From assembly GCA_910578865.1 (NCBI GenBank), contig CAJTRM010000002.1:124001-188000 (forward strand): DNA of 64,000 nucleotides. Reading direction: 5' to 3'. The position numbers and the translations under genes are program-made. The first letter of the stretch is position 1. Every line of letters begins with the position of its first letter. Source of the stretch: an uncultured Dorea sp. (GTDB lineage: Bacteria; Bacillota_A; Clostridia; Lachnospirales; Lachnospiraceae). This document shows positions 49,888-58,202 of the stretch, in pieces. A model generated the notes under the pieces. It saw only the letters and a list, made by a program, of their open reading frames with translations, was not told the origin of the DNA and ran no database searches.

Positions 49888-51558
49888 CTATTTCATTTTC
49901 AGCACAAGAGCCTCGCACGGTCTGAGAACAGCTTTTCTCCCAATCTTTCCGGTTCTCCCCTGGTTGGACAACAGGATGTGGTCCGGTTCTTTGTCAAGTG
50001 ATACCTCCGTCTCTTTTGTTCCAAAATTCGTGAGCACCAGAACGTTTTCTTGGGCACCCCGGCGGTAAAATGCCAGAACCCCCGGGACATCTTCAAGTGC
50101 AGGCACAAACTCCCCATAAATAAATGCATCCTTTAAAGCCGGATCCTTCCGAAGTGCCGTCAGCTTCCGGTAATATGACAAGACAGAATTCTCATCCGCC
50201 TCCTGCGCCTCTACATTAATTTCTTTATAATTGTCATTGATTTTAAGCCACGGTGTACCGGCCGTGAACCCGCCGTTTTTTTCTCCGCTCCACTGCATAG
50301 GCGTCCTTGCATTATCTCTGCTGAAACGGCAGCATATCTCAAGAGCCTCTTCTTTTCCAAGCCCTGCCTTCAACGCCTCCTGATACTGATGCTTTGTGTC
50401 AATATCGTCATATTCGCTGATATCGCTCCTGCGGCAGTTGGTCATCCCGATTTCCTGTCCCTGATAGAGAAACGGCAGCCCCCGAAGCAGGACATTTACG
50501 GTCCCAAGCATCTTAACTCCGTCTGCATTTTGTGCGTGCCAGGGCAGATACCTGCTTGCCCCCCGCGGTTCATCGTGATTTTCAATAATATTTGCAAGAT
50601 ATGCACACCTCTGAGCTTCAAGCTGGGATTCTATGATTGTCTTTTTCCATGCTTCAAAAGAAGGCTCCTTTGCATCGTACCAGCCATTCTCACCCTGGGT
50701 CAAAATATGGGGCGCAAAATCAAACATCGTACTGAAATACCCGTTCTCGCCTACAAACTCTTCCATGGCGTCTTCTCTCATATTGAAGACTTCCCCTACT
50801 GTAAATGCATCATATTTCGCAAAAGTATGATCCCGCAGATCCTTCAGAAATTCTCCGACTCCCTCTACAGATTCAACCATCTTCGTACATGTACACAGGC
50901 CGTCCTCCCTGTCCGGCTCGTAATCCGGAAAGTTTACATCCTTCTTGATGTTGATGATCGCATCGATCCGGAAGCCTGCAATCCCTTTCTCAAGCCACCA
51001 GTTGATCATCTCATACAACTTTTTCCGCACTGTCGGATTCTCCCAGTTCAGATCCGGCTGTTCCTTTGCAAACATGTGGAGATAATACCGGTCTGTCCCG
51101 GGCACCGGCTCCCAGGTACTTCCGCCGAAATATGCTCTGTAATTGCTTGGAGGATTTCCGCCCTTCCCTTTTACAAAATAAAAATAATCTCCGTACTCCC
51201 CCGATGGATCCTCAAGAGCCTTCCGAAACCATTCATGCCGGTCCGAACAATGATTGATCACCAGATCCATCACAATATACATATCTCTCTTCTTTGCTTC
51301 CTGAAGAAGCAGATCAAACTCTTCCATTGTCCCGAATTCTTCTGCAATCTTATAATAATCCGAGATATCGTACCCCTGGTCGATAAAAGGAGACTGATAG
51401 ATCGGGGACAGCCAGATAATATCAACCCCCAGAGCCTTCAAATAATCCAGCTTTTCTATAATCCCCCTCAGATCTCCGATGCCGTCCCCATTACTGTCAT
51501 AAAAGCTTTTAGGGTAAATCTGATAGGCAACTTTGTCGTGCCACCATTTCTTTTGCAT
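49888..51558 (-). CDS. malL: GH13 alpha-glucosidase / oligo-1,6-glucosidase
   Basis: A 556-residue intracellular GH13 enzyme. It begins WWHDKVAYQIYPKSFYDSNGDGIGDLRGI, typical of the oligo-1,6-glucosidase/sucrase-isomaltase subfamily 31. Catalytic residues are the nucleophile Asp in GFRIDAI, acid/base Glu in FTVGEVFNM and the transition-state Asp in IIENHDEPR; region I is MDLVINHCSD. It would release glucose from short alpha-1,6 or alpha-1,4 glucans such as isomaltose. No signal peptide or transporter gene is adjacent. Symbol given by family; sucrose or trehalulose hydrolysis are alternatives. Confidence 0.9.
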   Translation of the reverse strand: MQKKWWHDKVAYQIYPKSFYDSNGDGIGDLRGIIEKLDYLKALGVDIIWLSPIYQSPFIDQGYDISDYYKIAEEFGTMEEFDLLLQEAKKRDMYIVMDLVINHCSDRHEWFRKALEDPSGEYGDYFYFVKGKGGNPPSNYRAYFGGSTWEPVPGTDRYYLHMFAKEQPDLNWENPTVRKKLYEMINWWLEKGIAGFRIDAIINIKKDVNFPDYEPDREDGLCTCTKMVESVEGVGEFLKDLRDHTFAKYDAFTVGEVFNMREDAMEEFVGENGYFSTMFDFAPHILTQGENGWYDAKEPSFEAWKKTIIESQLEAQRCAYLANIIENHDEPRGASRYLPWHAQNADGVKMLGTVNVLLRGLPFLYQGQEIGMTNCRRSDISEYDDIDTKHQYQEALKAGLGKEEALEICCRFSRDNARTPMQWSGEKNGGFTAGTPWLKINDNYKEINVEAQEADENSVLSYYRKLTALRKDPALKDAFIYGEFVPALEDVPGVLAFYRRGAQENVLVLTNFGTKETEVSLDKEPDHILLSNQGRTGKIGRKAVLRPCEALVLKMK

Positions 51559-51712
51559 GCCTGATATCCTCCCTGTATCTTTTCGTTCTTTCTTTCTATT
51601 ATACCTGTTTTATTTACTGCCTTCTTCCTGTATGTTATGCAGCAATTGCACTATATTCACTTCTATCTGCTGTAAGTAAAAGTCCTGCACGCACACGTCA
51701 TATTCGTCTGCC

Positions 51713-52921
51713 TTACAGGCAGATCTGCTGCAAAGCCTCCTGAAAGCACCAGGCCAGATCCCTTTCTTTTACCGTCTCCAGGGCTACAACATCATATGAC
51801 CGGATGACCTCGCCATTCAGCAGATAGGAGACAGCCCCCACCTTTTGCCCCTTTTGTACCGGCGCCTTCAGCTCCTTATCCACCTCTGCCCTCACCTTCA
51901 CTTCTTCATCCTTTCTCAGAAGAAGCTTTAACTCCTTTGTATCACCCTTCAGGCCTGCCATCACATAGCCGTCCTTTTTATAGGCATTTCCTTTATCTAT
52001 GCCTCCTCTTACCGGAATTCCCTCCTGTCTGAACTTCTTCCATACATCGCGGTACTCATACTGCTTCAGGCCATATTCCATAAGCTTGCGTGTATCTTTC
52101 CATTTGTATCCTTTATTGTTGGGCCACCCGCATCCGAGAAGCGCTACAATAAATGTGCGCTCCCCCTGTCTCAACGCGCCTACATAGCAGTAGCCCGCAT
52201 CGGCAGTAAATCCTGTTTTTCCGGTAAGCGCCCCCTCCATCATATCCAAAAACGCATTATGGTTCCTGCAGGAAAACCTTCGATCACCTTTGATGTTTGT
52301 AAAAGAATACTCCTTGGTACGGGTAATCTTTAGGAATTCTTCTTTTTTCGGGGATTCTGTAATACAGTATTTCATAATTCTGGCAAGATCTGCCGCCGTG
52401 GTAGAGTGAACCCCTTTCTCATCTTCATCGTCCAGCCCGTTCGGCGTGATAAAATGCGTATCCTTACATCCAAGCTCCTGTGCCTTTTCATTCATAAGGT
52501 CTGCAAATGCCTCCACAGATCCAGCAATCTCCTCGGCGATCACTACGGCGCTGTCATTGTGAGACTCCAGCATCAGGGAATACAGGAGATCACCGATGTA
52601 GTATTCCTCCTTCCCCCTGACCCCCAGCCTGACCTTGGGCTGGCAGACCGCATAATCGGACACCTGCGCAGCCTGCCCTTCTTCCATCTGCTCCAGGGTA
52701 ATGATACAGGTCATAATCTTTGTTGTGCTGGCCATAGGCCTTACCTTTTTCTCTTCTTTCCCGAACAAAATACGCCCACTGTCAGCATCAATTAGAACAG
52801 CCGACTGGGCGTAAAGTTCTTTTGGCTCGTCCCCGGCATCCTCTGCCTGTACCGGCGGCACAAACAGCTGCACACATACGATACAAAAAAGACTGATCCA
52901 TAAACATATATTTTTCTTCAT
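51713..52921 (-). CDS. D-alanyl-D-alanine carboxypeptidase (PBP5/DacF family), first copy
   Basis: A roughly 400-residue secreted penicillin-binding protein. A signal peptide (KKNICLWISLFCIVCVQLFVPPVQA) precedes the mature start. The active-site motifs are SxxK in ASTTK, SxN in SHND and KTG in GKTGFTADAGYC. It trims the terminal D-Ala from peptidoglycan stem peptides. A C-terminal PBP5-like beta domain follows (LLLRKDEEVKVRAEVDKELKAPVQKGQKVG). The ATG at 52921 is preferred to the in-frame GTG at 52933, which overlaps the only G-rich site. It follows scpB by about 50 bp. Confidence 0.9.
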   Translation of the reverse strand: MKKNICLWISLFCIVCVQLFVPPVQAEDAGDEPKELYAQSAVLIDADSGRILFGKEEKKVRPMASTTKIMTCIITLEQMEEGQAAQVSDYAVCQPKVRLGVRGKEEYYIGDLLYSLMLESHNDSAVVIAEEIAGSVEAFADLMNEKAQELGCKDTHFITPNGLDDEDEKGVHSTTAADLARIMKYCITESPKKEEFLKITRTKEYSFTNIKGDRRFSCRNHNAFLDMMEGALTGKTGFTADAGYCYVGALRQGERTFIVALLGCGWPNNKGYKWKDTRKLMEYGLKQYEYRDVWKKFRQEGIPVRGGIDKGNAYKKDGYVMAGLKGDTKELKLLLRKDEEVKVRAEVDKELKAPVQKGQKVGAVSYLLNGEVIRSYDVVALETVKERDLAWCFQEALQQICL

Positions 52922-52974
52922 CTGCCACACCACATAATACTCTGTTATTGCAGTGTATGAGCCGGGTTGTCAGA

Positions 52975-53550
52975 CTATACGTCCAGTTTTAGCTGAATTT
53001 CCTCTTCTGCCTCTGTCTTGAAATTCTCAATCTGCTCCTGGTTAATGCTTGGGAGTTCTTCGACAGACTGGATACTGAATCTTCTTAAGAACTCCTCCGT
53101 CGTCCCAAAAAGAAGGGGTCTCCCAGGCGCGTCAAGCCTTCCCACCTCGCAGGCAAGATTGTATTCTACCAGCTTATTAACGGCATGATCTGATTTGACC
53201 CCACGGATTTTCTCAATCTCCAGTTTGGTAACCGGCTGTTTATACGCAATGATTGACAAGGTTTCAAGAAGGACATCTGTAAGTGCGTACCGCTTCGGCT
53301 GCTTTGCAACCCGGATCAGGTACTCGTACATCTCCTTTTTCGTACACATCTGGAAAGAACCTTCAAGCTCTACGATCTGCACTCCCCTGCTTTCTGCCTC
53401 ATACTTATCCATCATCTGATGAATAATCTTTCTCGTGGTATTTTCATCATGTTCAATAGCAACTGCAATTTTACCCAGTTCAACAGATTCTCCCATTGTA
53501 AATAAAATTGACTCTATAATTCCTTCTAACTTATTAATCTCCACGGTCAT
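52975..53550 (-). CDS. scpB: segregation and condensation protein B
   Basis: A 191-residue ScpB: tandem winged helices, with ESILFTMGESVELGKIAVAI near the start and the family-typical LTDVLLETLSIIAYKQPVTKLEIEKIRGVKSDHAVNKLVEYNLACEVGRLDAPGRPLLFGTTEEFLRRF. It joins ScpA and SMC in the bacterial condensin that compacts and separates the chromosome. It lies 20 bp after scpA. Confidence 0.96.
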   Translation of the reverse strand: MTVEINKLEGIIESILFTMGESVELGKIAVAIEHDENTTRKIIHQMMDKYEAESRGVQIVELEGSFQMCTKKEMYEYLIRVAKQPKRYALTDVLLETLSIIAYKQPVTKLEIEKIRGVKSDHAVNKLVEYNLACEVGRLDAPGRPLLFGTTEEFLRRFSIQSVEELPSINQEQIENFKTEAEEEIQLKLDV

Positions 53551-53570
53551 ATGCCTTTCTGTTTTTGTTC

Positions 53571-54314
53571 CTAAACCTTTGAGGTGATCACAATATCGTC
53601 AAACGGCTGTTCCTGTTCTATAGAAAGCTCGCCGTCCTTCATCAGCTGAAGCACTGCCAGGAACGTCACTACAATCTGAGTGCGTGAACTCTGCTTCACA
53701 AGCAGCTGCCTAAAGCTGAACTGCCTATGCTTCCTTGCGTAATCCGCAACGGCGGCAAGCTTTTCTGTCACAGTTACCTCTTCCTTTTCGATCTTCCCGA
53801 ATTTACTCCGGACAGGGTCGATCTTGTCCACCTGTCTCTTCATGACATCCTTAAAAATGCGGTTCAGCTTCTGGATCGTCAGATCCCCCAGCAGGATATC
53901 CAGATCCACCGGCTCCACATACTCCAGCACTTCCTCCGGAATCGTCGGCCTTTTATACATGACCTTATCCGTATCAATTTCCCGGTCTTTAAGCTCATAA
54001 GACATATATTTATACATCTTATATTCCAGCAGCTGCTCTACCAGTTCCTGCCTGGGATCCTCTTCCTCGCCGTCCTCATTCAGTTCCTTGGGAAGAAGCA
54101 TGCGGCATTTGATGTCCAGGAGCGTGGCCGCCATCACAAGGAATTCACTCATAATATTCAGATCTTCCTTCTCCATGGCCCTGATATATTCCATATACTG
54201 ATTCGTAATCTCTACGATCGGAATATCATAGATATCTATTTTATTTTTATCGATCAGATGCAGCAAAAGGTCAAGCGGCCCCTCAAACACCTGCAGCTTA
54301 ACTGGAATCCCCAT
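53571..54314 (-). CDS. scpA: segregation and condensation protein A
   Basis: A 247-residue kleisin. The SMC-binding N-terminus (VKLQVFEGPLDLLLHLIDKNKIDIYDIPIVEITNQY) and LVMAATLLDIKCRMLLPK are diagnostic, and the C-terminal winged helix binds the other SMC head. AGAGG stands seven bases before the ATG. Repeat copy B lies in the 185-bp space upstream, between it and the phosphoesterase gene. Confidence 0.96.
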   Translation of the reverse strand: MGIPVKLQVFEGPLDLLLHLIDKNKIDIYDIPIVEITNQYMEYIRAMEKEDLNIMSEFLVMAATLLDIKCRMLLPKELNEDGEEEDPRQELVEQLLEYKMYKYMSYELKDREIDTDKVMYKRPTIPEEVLEYVEPVDLDILLGDLTIQKLNRIFKDVMKRQVDKIDPVRSKFGKIEKEEVTVTEKLAAVADYARKHRQFSFRQLLVKQSSRTQIVVTFLAVLQLMKDGELSIEQEQPFDDIVITSKV

Positions 54315-54409
54315 ATCATTTCCTCTTATCCGGTATTATCGCAACTGCACTATTATACAAGATATTTTCCTTTTCCACAACCCCGCTTATCATTTCTCTT
54401 CAAATTTCA

Positions 54410-54494
54410 GTAACAGTTCAGCCATAGCCAGTGTGACGTGTTCATTCATGCAAGCATGATTCACACGTCACACTGGCTATGGCTGAACTGTTAC
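54410..54494. repeat. palindromic repeat element, copy B (uninterrupted)
   Basis: An 85-bp element with a perfect 31-bp stem (54410-54440 pairs with 54464-54494) and a 23-base loop holding a second small hairpin TCATGC-AA-GCATGA. It begins GTAACAGTTCAGCC and ends with the complement. It lies between the phosphoesterase stop and scpA. The same element, interrupted and with co-varying stem bases, is at 42352-42514. No transposase, target duplication or T-run is seen beside it. Confidence 0.9.
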
Positions 54495-54499
54495 AAATC

Positions 54500-55372
54500 T
54501 CACATTACATGGAGTACAACGACTTCTGCAGGGTTCAAAAACCGTAAATTTATAGTGTGTGTACCAAGTCCCTTACTGACCACAATAACCTTATCCCCTT
54601 CGTAATATAGGTCCCCGGAATACTTCGGAAACCACTCCAGAGCCGGCGTGATCAACCCGGTAAGTCCCGGGATACGGACAATTCCCCCGTGAAGATGGCC
54701 GCACAGAATGAGGTCTGCTCCCCATTCCACATACTCTTTCACATAAGAAGGATTATGCGCCATCAGAATCTGACAGGCCTCTCCTTCACACCCGCCGATC
54801 CTGCGACGGATCTCCCCCGGCTCTAATTTTCCTTTCTGAAAATGTGTATAGCAGTCAAGCGGAATTTCAAGCCCCGTAATCCTCGCCGTTTTCTTCTCAC
54901 TTTCAGCATCAAGAGAGACTTCCGCACTTTCATTTTCCAGAAATATAACTCCTGCGTCCTGAAGTTCCCTGCGGTAGTCCGCATAAGAATACTTGTACCT
55001 GGCCGGGCGTTCCTTCATCCGCTGTTCATGATTGCCGTTTGCATAATAGACCGGACAGAATGATACGAGCCGTTTTACAAATTCAAGGGCCGTTCTGTAA
55101 TCATGCCCGGCCTTTCCCACCAGCATATCCCCTCCCACCAGGATAAGATCCGGATGTGCCTCCTCCACAGCCTTCAGAAGTTTCCGATTATCTCTCCCGT
55201 ATTCATGGTTGTGCAGATCACTTAAATATAGAATGCTTTTTTCCCCGCTGTCTCCTGACAGACGAGGCAGTCTTATCCAATAATGCGTAACCTTAAAACA
55301 ATGCAATTCCCGGTAAATCTCCAGAAGGACAAAAAATACCAGAGAGACTGCAATAACGATCAAAATTTTCAA
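54500..55372 (-). CDS. membrane-anchored calcineurin-like metallophosphoesterase
   Basis: A 290-residue phosphoesterase with one N-terminal helix (ILIVIAVSLVFFVLLEIY), so the enzyme is probably tethered to the membrane. Metal-binding motifs: YLSDLHNHEYG, LVGGDMLVG, YYANGNHEQ, MAHNPSY and LCGHLHGG, complete for a two-metal site. It resembles the YkuE/LpxH-like group; the substrate could be a lipid or nucleotide phosphate. Its start overlaps the HAD phosphatase stop by 4 bases. Confidence 0.87.
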   Translation of the reverse strand: MKILIVIAVSLVFFVLLEIYRELHCFKVTHYWIRLPRLSGDSGEKSILYLSDLHNHEYGRDNRKLLKAVEEAHPDLILVGGDMLVGKAGHDYRTALEFVKRLVSFCPVYYANGNHEQRMKERPARYKYSYADYRRELQDAGVIFLENESAEVSLDAESEKKTARITGLEIPLDCYTHFQKGKLEPGEIRRRIGGCEGEACQILMAHNPSYVKEYVEWGADLILCGHLHGGIVRIPGLTGLITPALEWFPKYSGDLYYEGDKVIVVSKGLGTHTINLRFLNPAEVVVLHVM

Positions 55373-56181
55373 TTCCCTGTCTCCTGTCTGCTTTTTACAA
55401 ATGCTTCATAGAGTGCCCGCACATTTTCAAAGGTGTAGTCCGGCATAAACTCCGTGTCCTTTAAGTCCTCTTCCCGGGCCTCTCCGGTATATACAAGCGC
55501 TGTCTCCACCCCCGCCCGGATTCCGCAGGCAATGTCCGTATACAATCGATCCCCCACTACAAGAACCTCCTCCTTCTTGGCATTCACCTGTTCCATGCAC
55601 AGATCTACCATGTCCCGGTTGGGCTTGCCCACATAATAAGGCGTACGGCCCACCGTTACCTCCAGCATTCGGCAGATGCCGCCGCAGTCCGGCACAAAGC
55701 CAAAGAACGTCGGACACCGGTAATCCGGGTTTGTTGCCACAAAATCAATCTCCGGACAGAACAGCAGCTTACAGGCTGCCTCCACTTTCCCATAAGTCAG
55801 CGTACGGTCAAACCCTACCACCACACAGGCCACATCCGCATCCATATCGTCTGCAATCTTAAGCCCCGAACCTCTGATCTCTTCCTCAAAGGAAGGAGTC
55901 CCTACTACATACAGCTTTCTTTGGGCATACTGTTTTTTCAGGTATTCACAGGCGGCGAAGGATGCCGTCATAAACTGATCCTCCTCTGTCCGTATTCCCC
56001 ACCCGGCAAACTTCTTCCTGTAATCCTTCCTGCTGTTCACAGAGTTATTCGTAATATAAAACGCCCTTCCTCCGATCGATTCAATATACTCAATGAGCTC
56101 CCTGCTCCCGTCAAACATCGTATGATCAACTGCCAGAGTACCGTCTATATCAAATAAAAAATACTTTTTATCCTTTAACAT
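55369..56181 (-). CDS. HAD-IIA family phosphatase (NagD-like)
   Basis: A 270-residue haloacid-dehalogenase phosphatase: motif I FDIDGTLAVDHTMFDGS, motif II in FYITNNSVNSRKDY, cap domain with VVGFDRTLTYGKVEAAC, motif III YYVGKPNRDM and motif IV VLVVGDRLYTDIACGIRAG. NagD-type enzymes dephosphorylate sugar phosphates or nucleotides, and some repair damaged glycolytic intermediates (phosphoglycolate). The gene has its own promoter and is followed by the overlapping phosphoesterase. Confidence 0.9.
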   Translation of the reverse strand: MLKDKKYFLFDIDGTLAVDHTMFDGSRELIEYIESIGGRAFYITNNSVNSRKDYRKKFAGWGIRTEEDQFMTASFAACEYLKKQYAQRKLYVVGTPSFEEEIRGSGLKIADDMDADVACVVVGFDRTLTYGKVEAACKLLFCPEIDFVATNPDYRCPTFFGFVPDCGGICRMLEVTVGRTPYYVGKPNRDMVDLCMEQVNAKKEEVLVVGDRLYTDIACGIRAGVETALVYTGEAREEDLKDTEFMPDYTFENVRALYEAFVKSRQETGN

Positions 56182-56205
56182 TTTTCTGCTCCTTTTTTCC
56201 TGATA

Positions 56206-56234
56206 ATTATATAATTATTCCTGTTAATTTGCAA
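56206..56234 (-). promoter_or_regulatory. sigma-A promoter of the HAD phosphatase gene
   Basis: Minus strand: -35 TTGCAA (56234-56229), 17-base spacer, -10 TATAAT (56211-56206). It overlaps the divergent promoter at 56222-56250, so the two genes compete for the same DNA. Confidence 0.72.
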
Positions 56235-56250
56235 ACAAATATGTTAGAAT
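56222..56250 (+). promoter_or_regulatory. probable sigma-A promoter of aminopeptidase P
   Basis: -35-like TGTTAA (56222-56227), 17-base spacer, -10 TAGAAT (56245-56250). The leader to the ATG at 56296 is about 40 bases and ends with AAGGAGG. Confidence 0.55.
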
Positions 56251-56295
56251 TTTACATTGAGAGACATACTCAATATATATTAAGGAGGTTTTCAT

Positions 56296-58083
56296 ATGAG
56301 TATAGCAGAAAGAATCTCAGCTCTTCGCGCTTTAATGGCCGACCGGGGATATGACGTCTATATGGTACCGACAGACGACAATCACCAGAGCGAATATGTG
56401 GGTGAACATTTCAAGGCAAGAGCATTCATCACAGGTTTTACCGGTTCTGCCGGAACTGCTGTGATCACAAAGGACGAGGCCGGCCTCTGGACAGACGGCA
56501 GATATTTTATCCAGGCTGCACAGCAGCTTGATGGAAGCGGCGTAAAGCTGTTTAAAATGGGAGAGCCCGGTGTTCCGTCTGTAGAAGAATTCATCGCAGA
56601 GGTAATCCCTCAGAACGGAACTCTTGGATTCGACGGACGTGTCGTTGCCATGGGAGAGGGACAGGCTCTGGTAGAAGCCATTGCTTCTAAAAATGCAAAG
56701 ATCAATTACTCCGAGGATCTGATCGACCTGATCTGGGAGGACAGGCCGGCATTATCCGAGAAACCTGCTTTTGCCCTTGGGGAAGAATATACAGGCGAAA
56801 GCACGGCGGACAAACTGGTCCGCATTCGTCAGGCTATGAAAGATGCAGGCGCAAATGTACATGTCATTGCTGCCCTGGACGATATCTGCTGGACGACTAA
56901 TCTGCGCGGAGACGACATTGAGTACTTCCCGCTTCTTCTGTCTTATGCAGTTATCACAATGGACGGCATGAAGCTCTATATTGATGAAAATAAACTGACG
57001 GATGAGATGAAAGCTGCCCTTGCAAAAGACAATATTTCCCTGCGCCCATATAACGCAGTTTACGAGGATGTGGCTCAGCTGTCCGATTCTGATGTGATTA
57101 TGGTGGATCCTGCACGCCTGAATTATGCACTTTACAATAATCTTCCAAAGGGAGCCTCCATTATTGAGCAGACCAACCCGACAGTTCTTATGAAAGCCAT
57201 GAAAAATGACGTAGAGATTAAGAATATCATCAATGCACATATCAAAGACGGGACTGCTGTCACACGTTTCATGTACTGGCTGAAAAAAAATGTCGGAAAA
57301 ACAGAGATTACAGAGATGAGTGCCGCCGACAAACTGGAGGAATTCCGCAAAGAACAGGAAGGCTATCTGTGGCAGAGTTTTGAACCTATCTGCGGTTCCG
57401 GTGAGCATGGCGCTATCGTACATTATGCAGCTACTGAAGAGACAAACATCCCGGTTGTAACAGACGGTCTGTTCCTGACAGACACCGGCGGAGGATACAT
57501 GGAAGGTTCTACCGATATTACACGTACCTTTGCATTCGGCAGCCTGACTGACCGCATGAAAGAAGATTTCACTACCGTCCTGAAATGTAACCTGCACCTT
57601 GCAAGAGCCATATTCCTTTACGGTACTGCCGGATATAACCTGGACGTACTGGCAAGGATTCCTGCCTGGGAGCGAGGCATCAACTTCAACCACGGAACCG
57701 GCCACGGTGTCGGGTACCTGATGAATATCCATGAGGCGCCTACCGGTTTCCGCTGTGCCATCCGCGACCGTGAGAAACAGCCGCTGGAGCCGGGCATGAT
57801 TCTGACCAACGAGCCTGGCATCTACATCGAAGGTTCCCACGGCATCCGAACCGAGAACGAAATGCTTGTGAGAAAGGGCCAGAAGACAGAGTACGGACAG
57901 TTCCTGTATTTCGAGCCGATTACTTACGCCCCTATCGACCTGGACGCTATTGCACCGGATCAGCTCACACAGGAGGATAAAGATCAGTTAAATGCTTACC
58001 ATGCTAAAGTATATGAGTTGATCGGTCCACGCCTCTGCGAAGAAGAACGGGAATGGTTAAAGGAATATACCCGCGCGATTTAA
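56296..58083 (+). CDS. pepP: Xaa-Pro aminopeptidase (aminopeptidase P, M24B)
   Basis: A 595-residue three-domain aminopeptidase P of the long eukaryote-like type. It has two N-terminal creatinase-like domains (FITGFTGSAGTAVITKDEAGLWTDGRYFIQA; DDICWTTNLRGDDIEYFPL), then the pita-bread catalytic domain. Metal ligands lie in FLTDTGGGYMEGSTDITRTF, NHGTGHGVGYLMNIHE, ILTNEPGIYIEGSHGIRTENEM and the final glutamate region. It removes N-terminal residues preceding proline in the cytoplasm. AAGGAGG precedes the ATG. It is one of only three plus-strand genes. Confidence 0.96.
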   Translation: MSIAERISALRALMADRGYDVYMVPTDDNHQSEYVGEHFKARAFITGFTGSAGTAVITKDEAGLWTDGRYFIQAAQQLDGSGVKLFKMGEPGVPSVEEFIAEVIPQNGTLGFDGRVVAMGEGQALVEAIASKNAKINYSEDLIDLIWEDRPALSEKPAFALGEEYTGESTADKLVRIRQAMKDAGANVHVIAALDDICWTTNLRGDDIEYFPLLLSYAVITMDGMKLYIDENKLTDEMKAALAKDNISLRPYNAVYEDVAQLSDSDVIMVDPARLNYALYNNLPKGASIIEQTNPTVLMKAMKNDVEIKNIINAHIKDGTAVTRFMYWLKKNVGKTEITEMSAADKLEEFRKEQEGYLWQSFEPICGSGEHGAIVHYAATEETNIPVVTDGLFLTDTGGGYMEGSTDITRTFAFGSLTDRMKEDFTTVLKCNLHLARAIFLYGTAGYNLDVLARIPAWERGINFNHGTGHGVGYLMNIHEAPTGFRCAIRDREKQPLEPGMILTNEPGIYIEGSHGIRTENEMLVRKGQKTEYGQFLYFEPITYAPIDLDAIAPDQLTQEDKDQLNAYHAKVYELIGPRLCEEEREWLKEYTRAI

Positions 58084-58098
58084 GTTTTGAACCTATAA

Positions 58099-58140
58099 GA
58101 GCCCGGGATGCGATCTGTAATCCGATTGCATCCCGGGCTC
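58099..58140. terminator. strong hairpin between pepP and the second carboxypeptidase gene
   Basis: A perfect 13-bp stem, GAGCCCGGGATGC (58099-58111) with GCATCCCGGGCTC (58128-58140), and extra pairing in the loop. It lies 15 bases after the pepP stop. The T-run on the plus strand is delayed (CTTTTTC about 20 bases on), so it may act by stability or as a partial terminator for both convergent genes. Confidence 0.65.
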
Positions 58141-58202
58141 CAATCGTTTCGGCAAGACTTTTTCGGGGCTTTCACTTCTCTCTGCACCCATCCGGTATTT
58201 TG

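Noticed and set aside
42352..54494. The two palindromes as a CRISPR or as ends of one composite transposon
   Set aside because: There are no regularly spaced repeats, and 12 kb of conserved housekeeping genes with no transposase lies between them.
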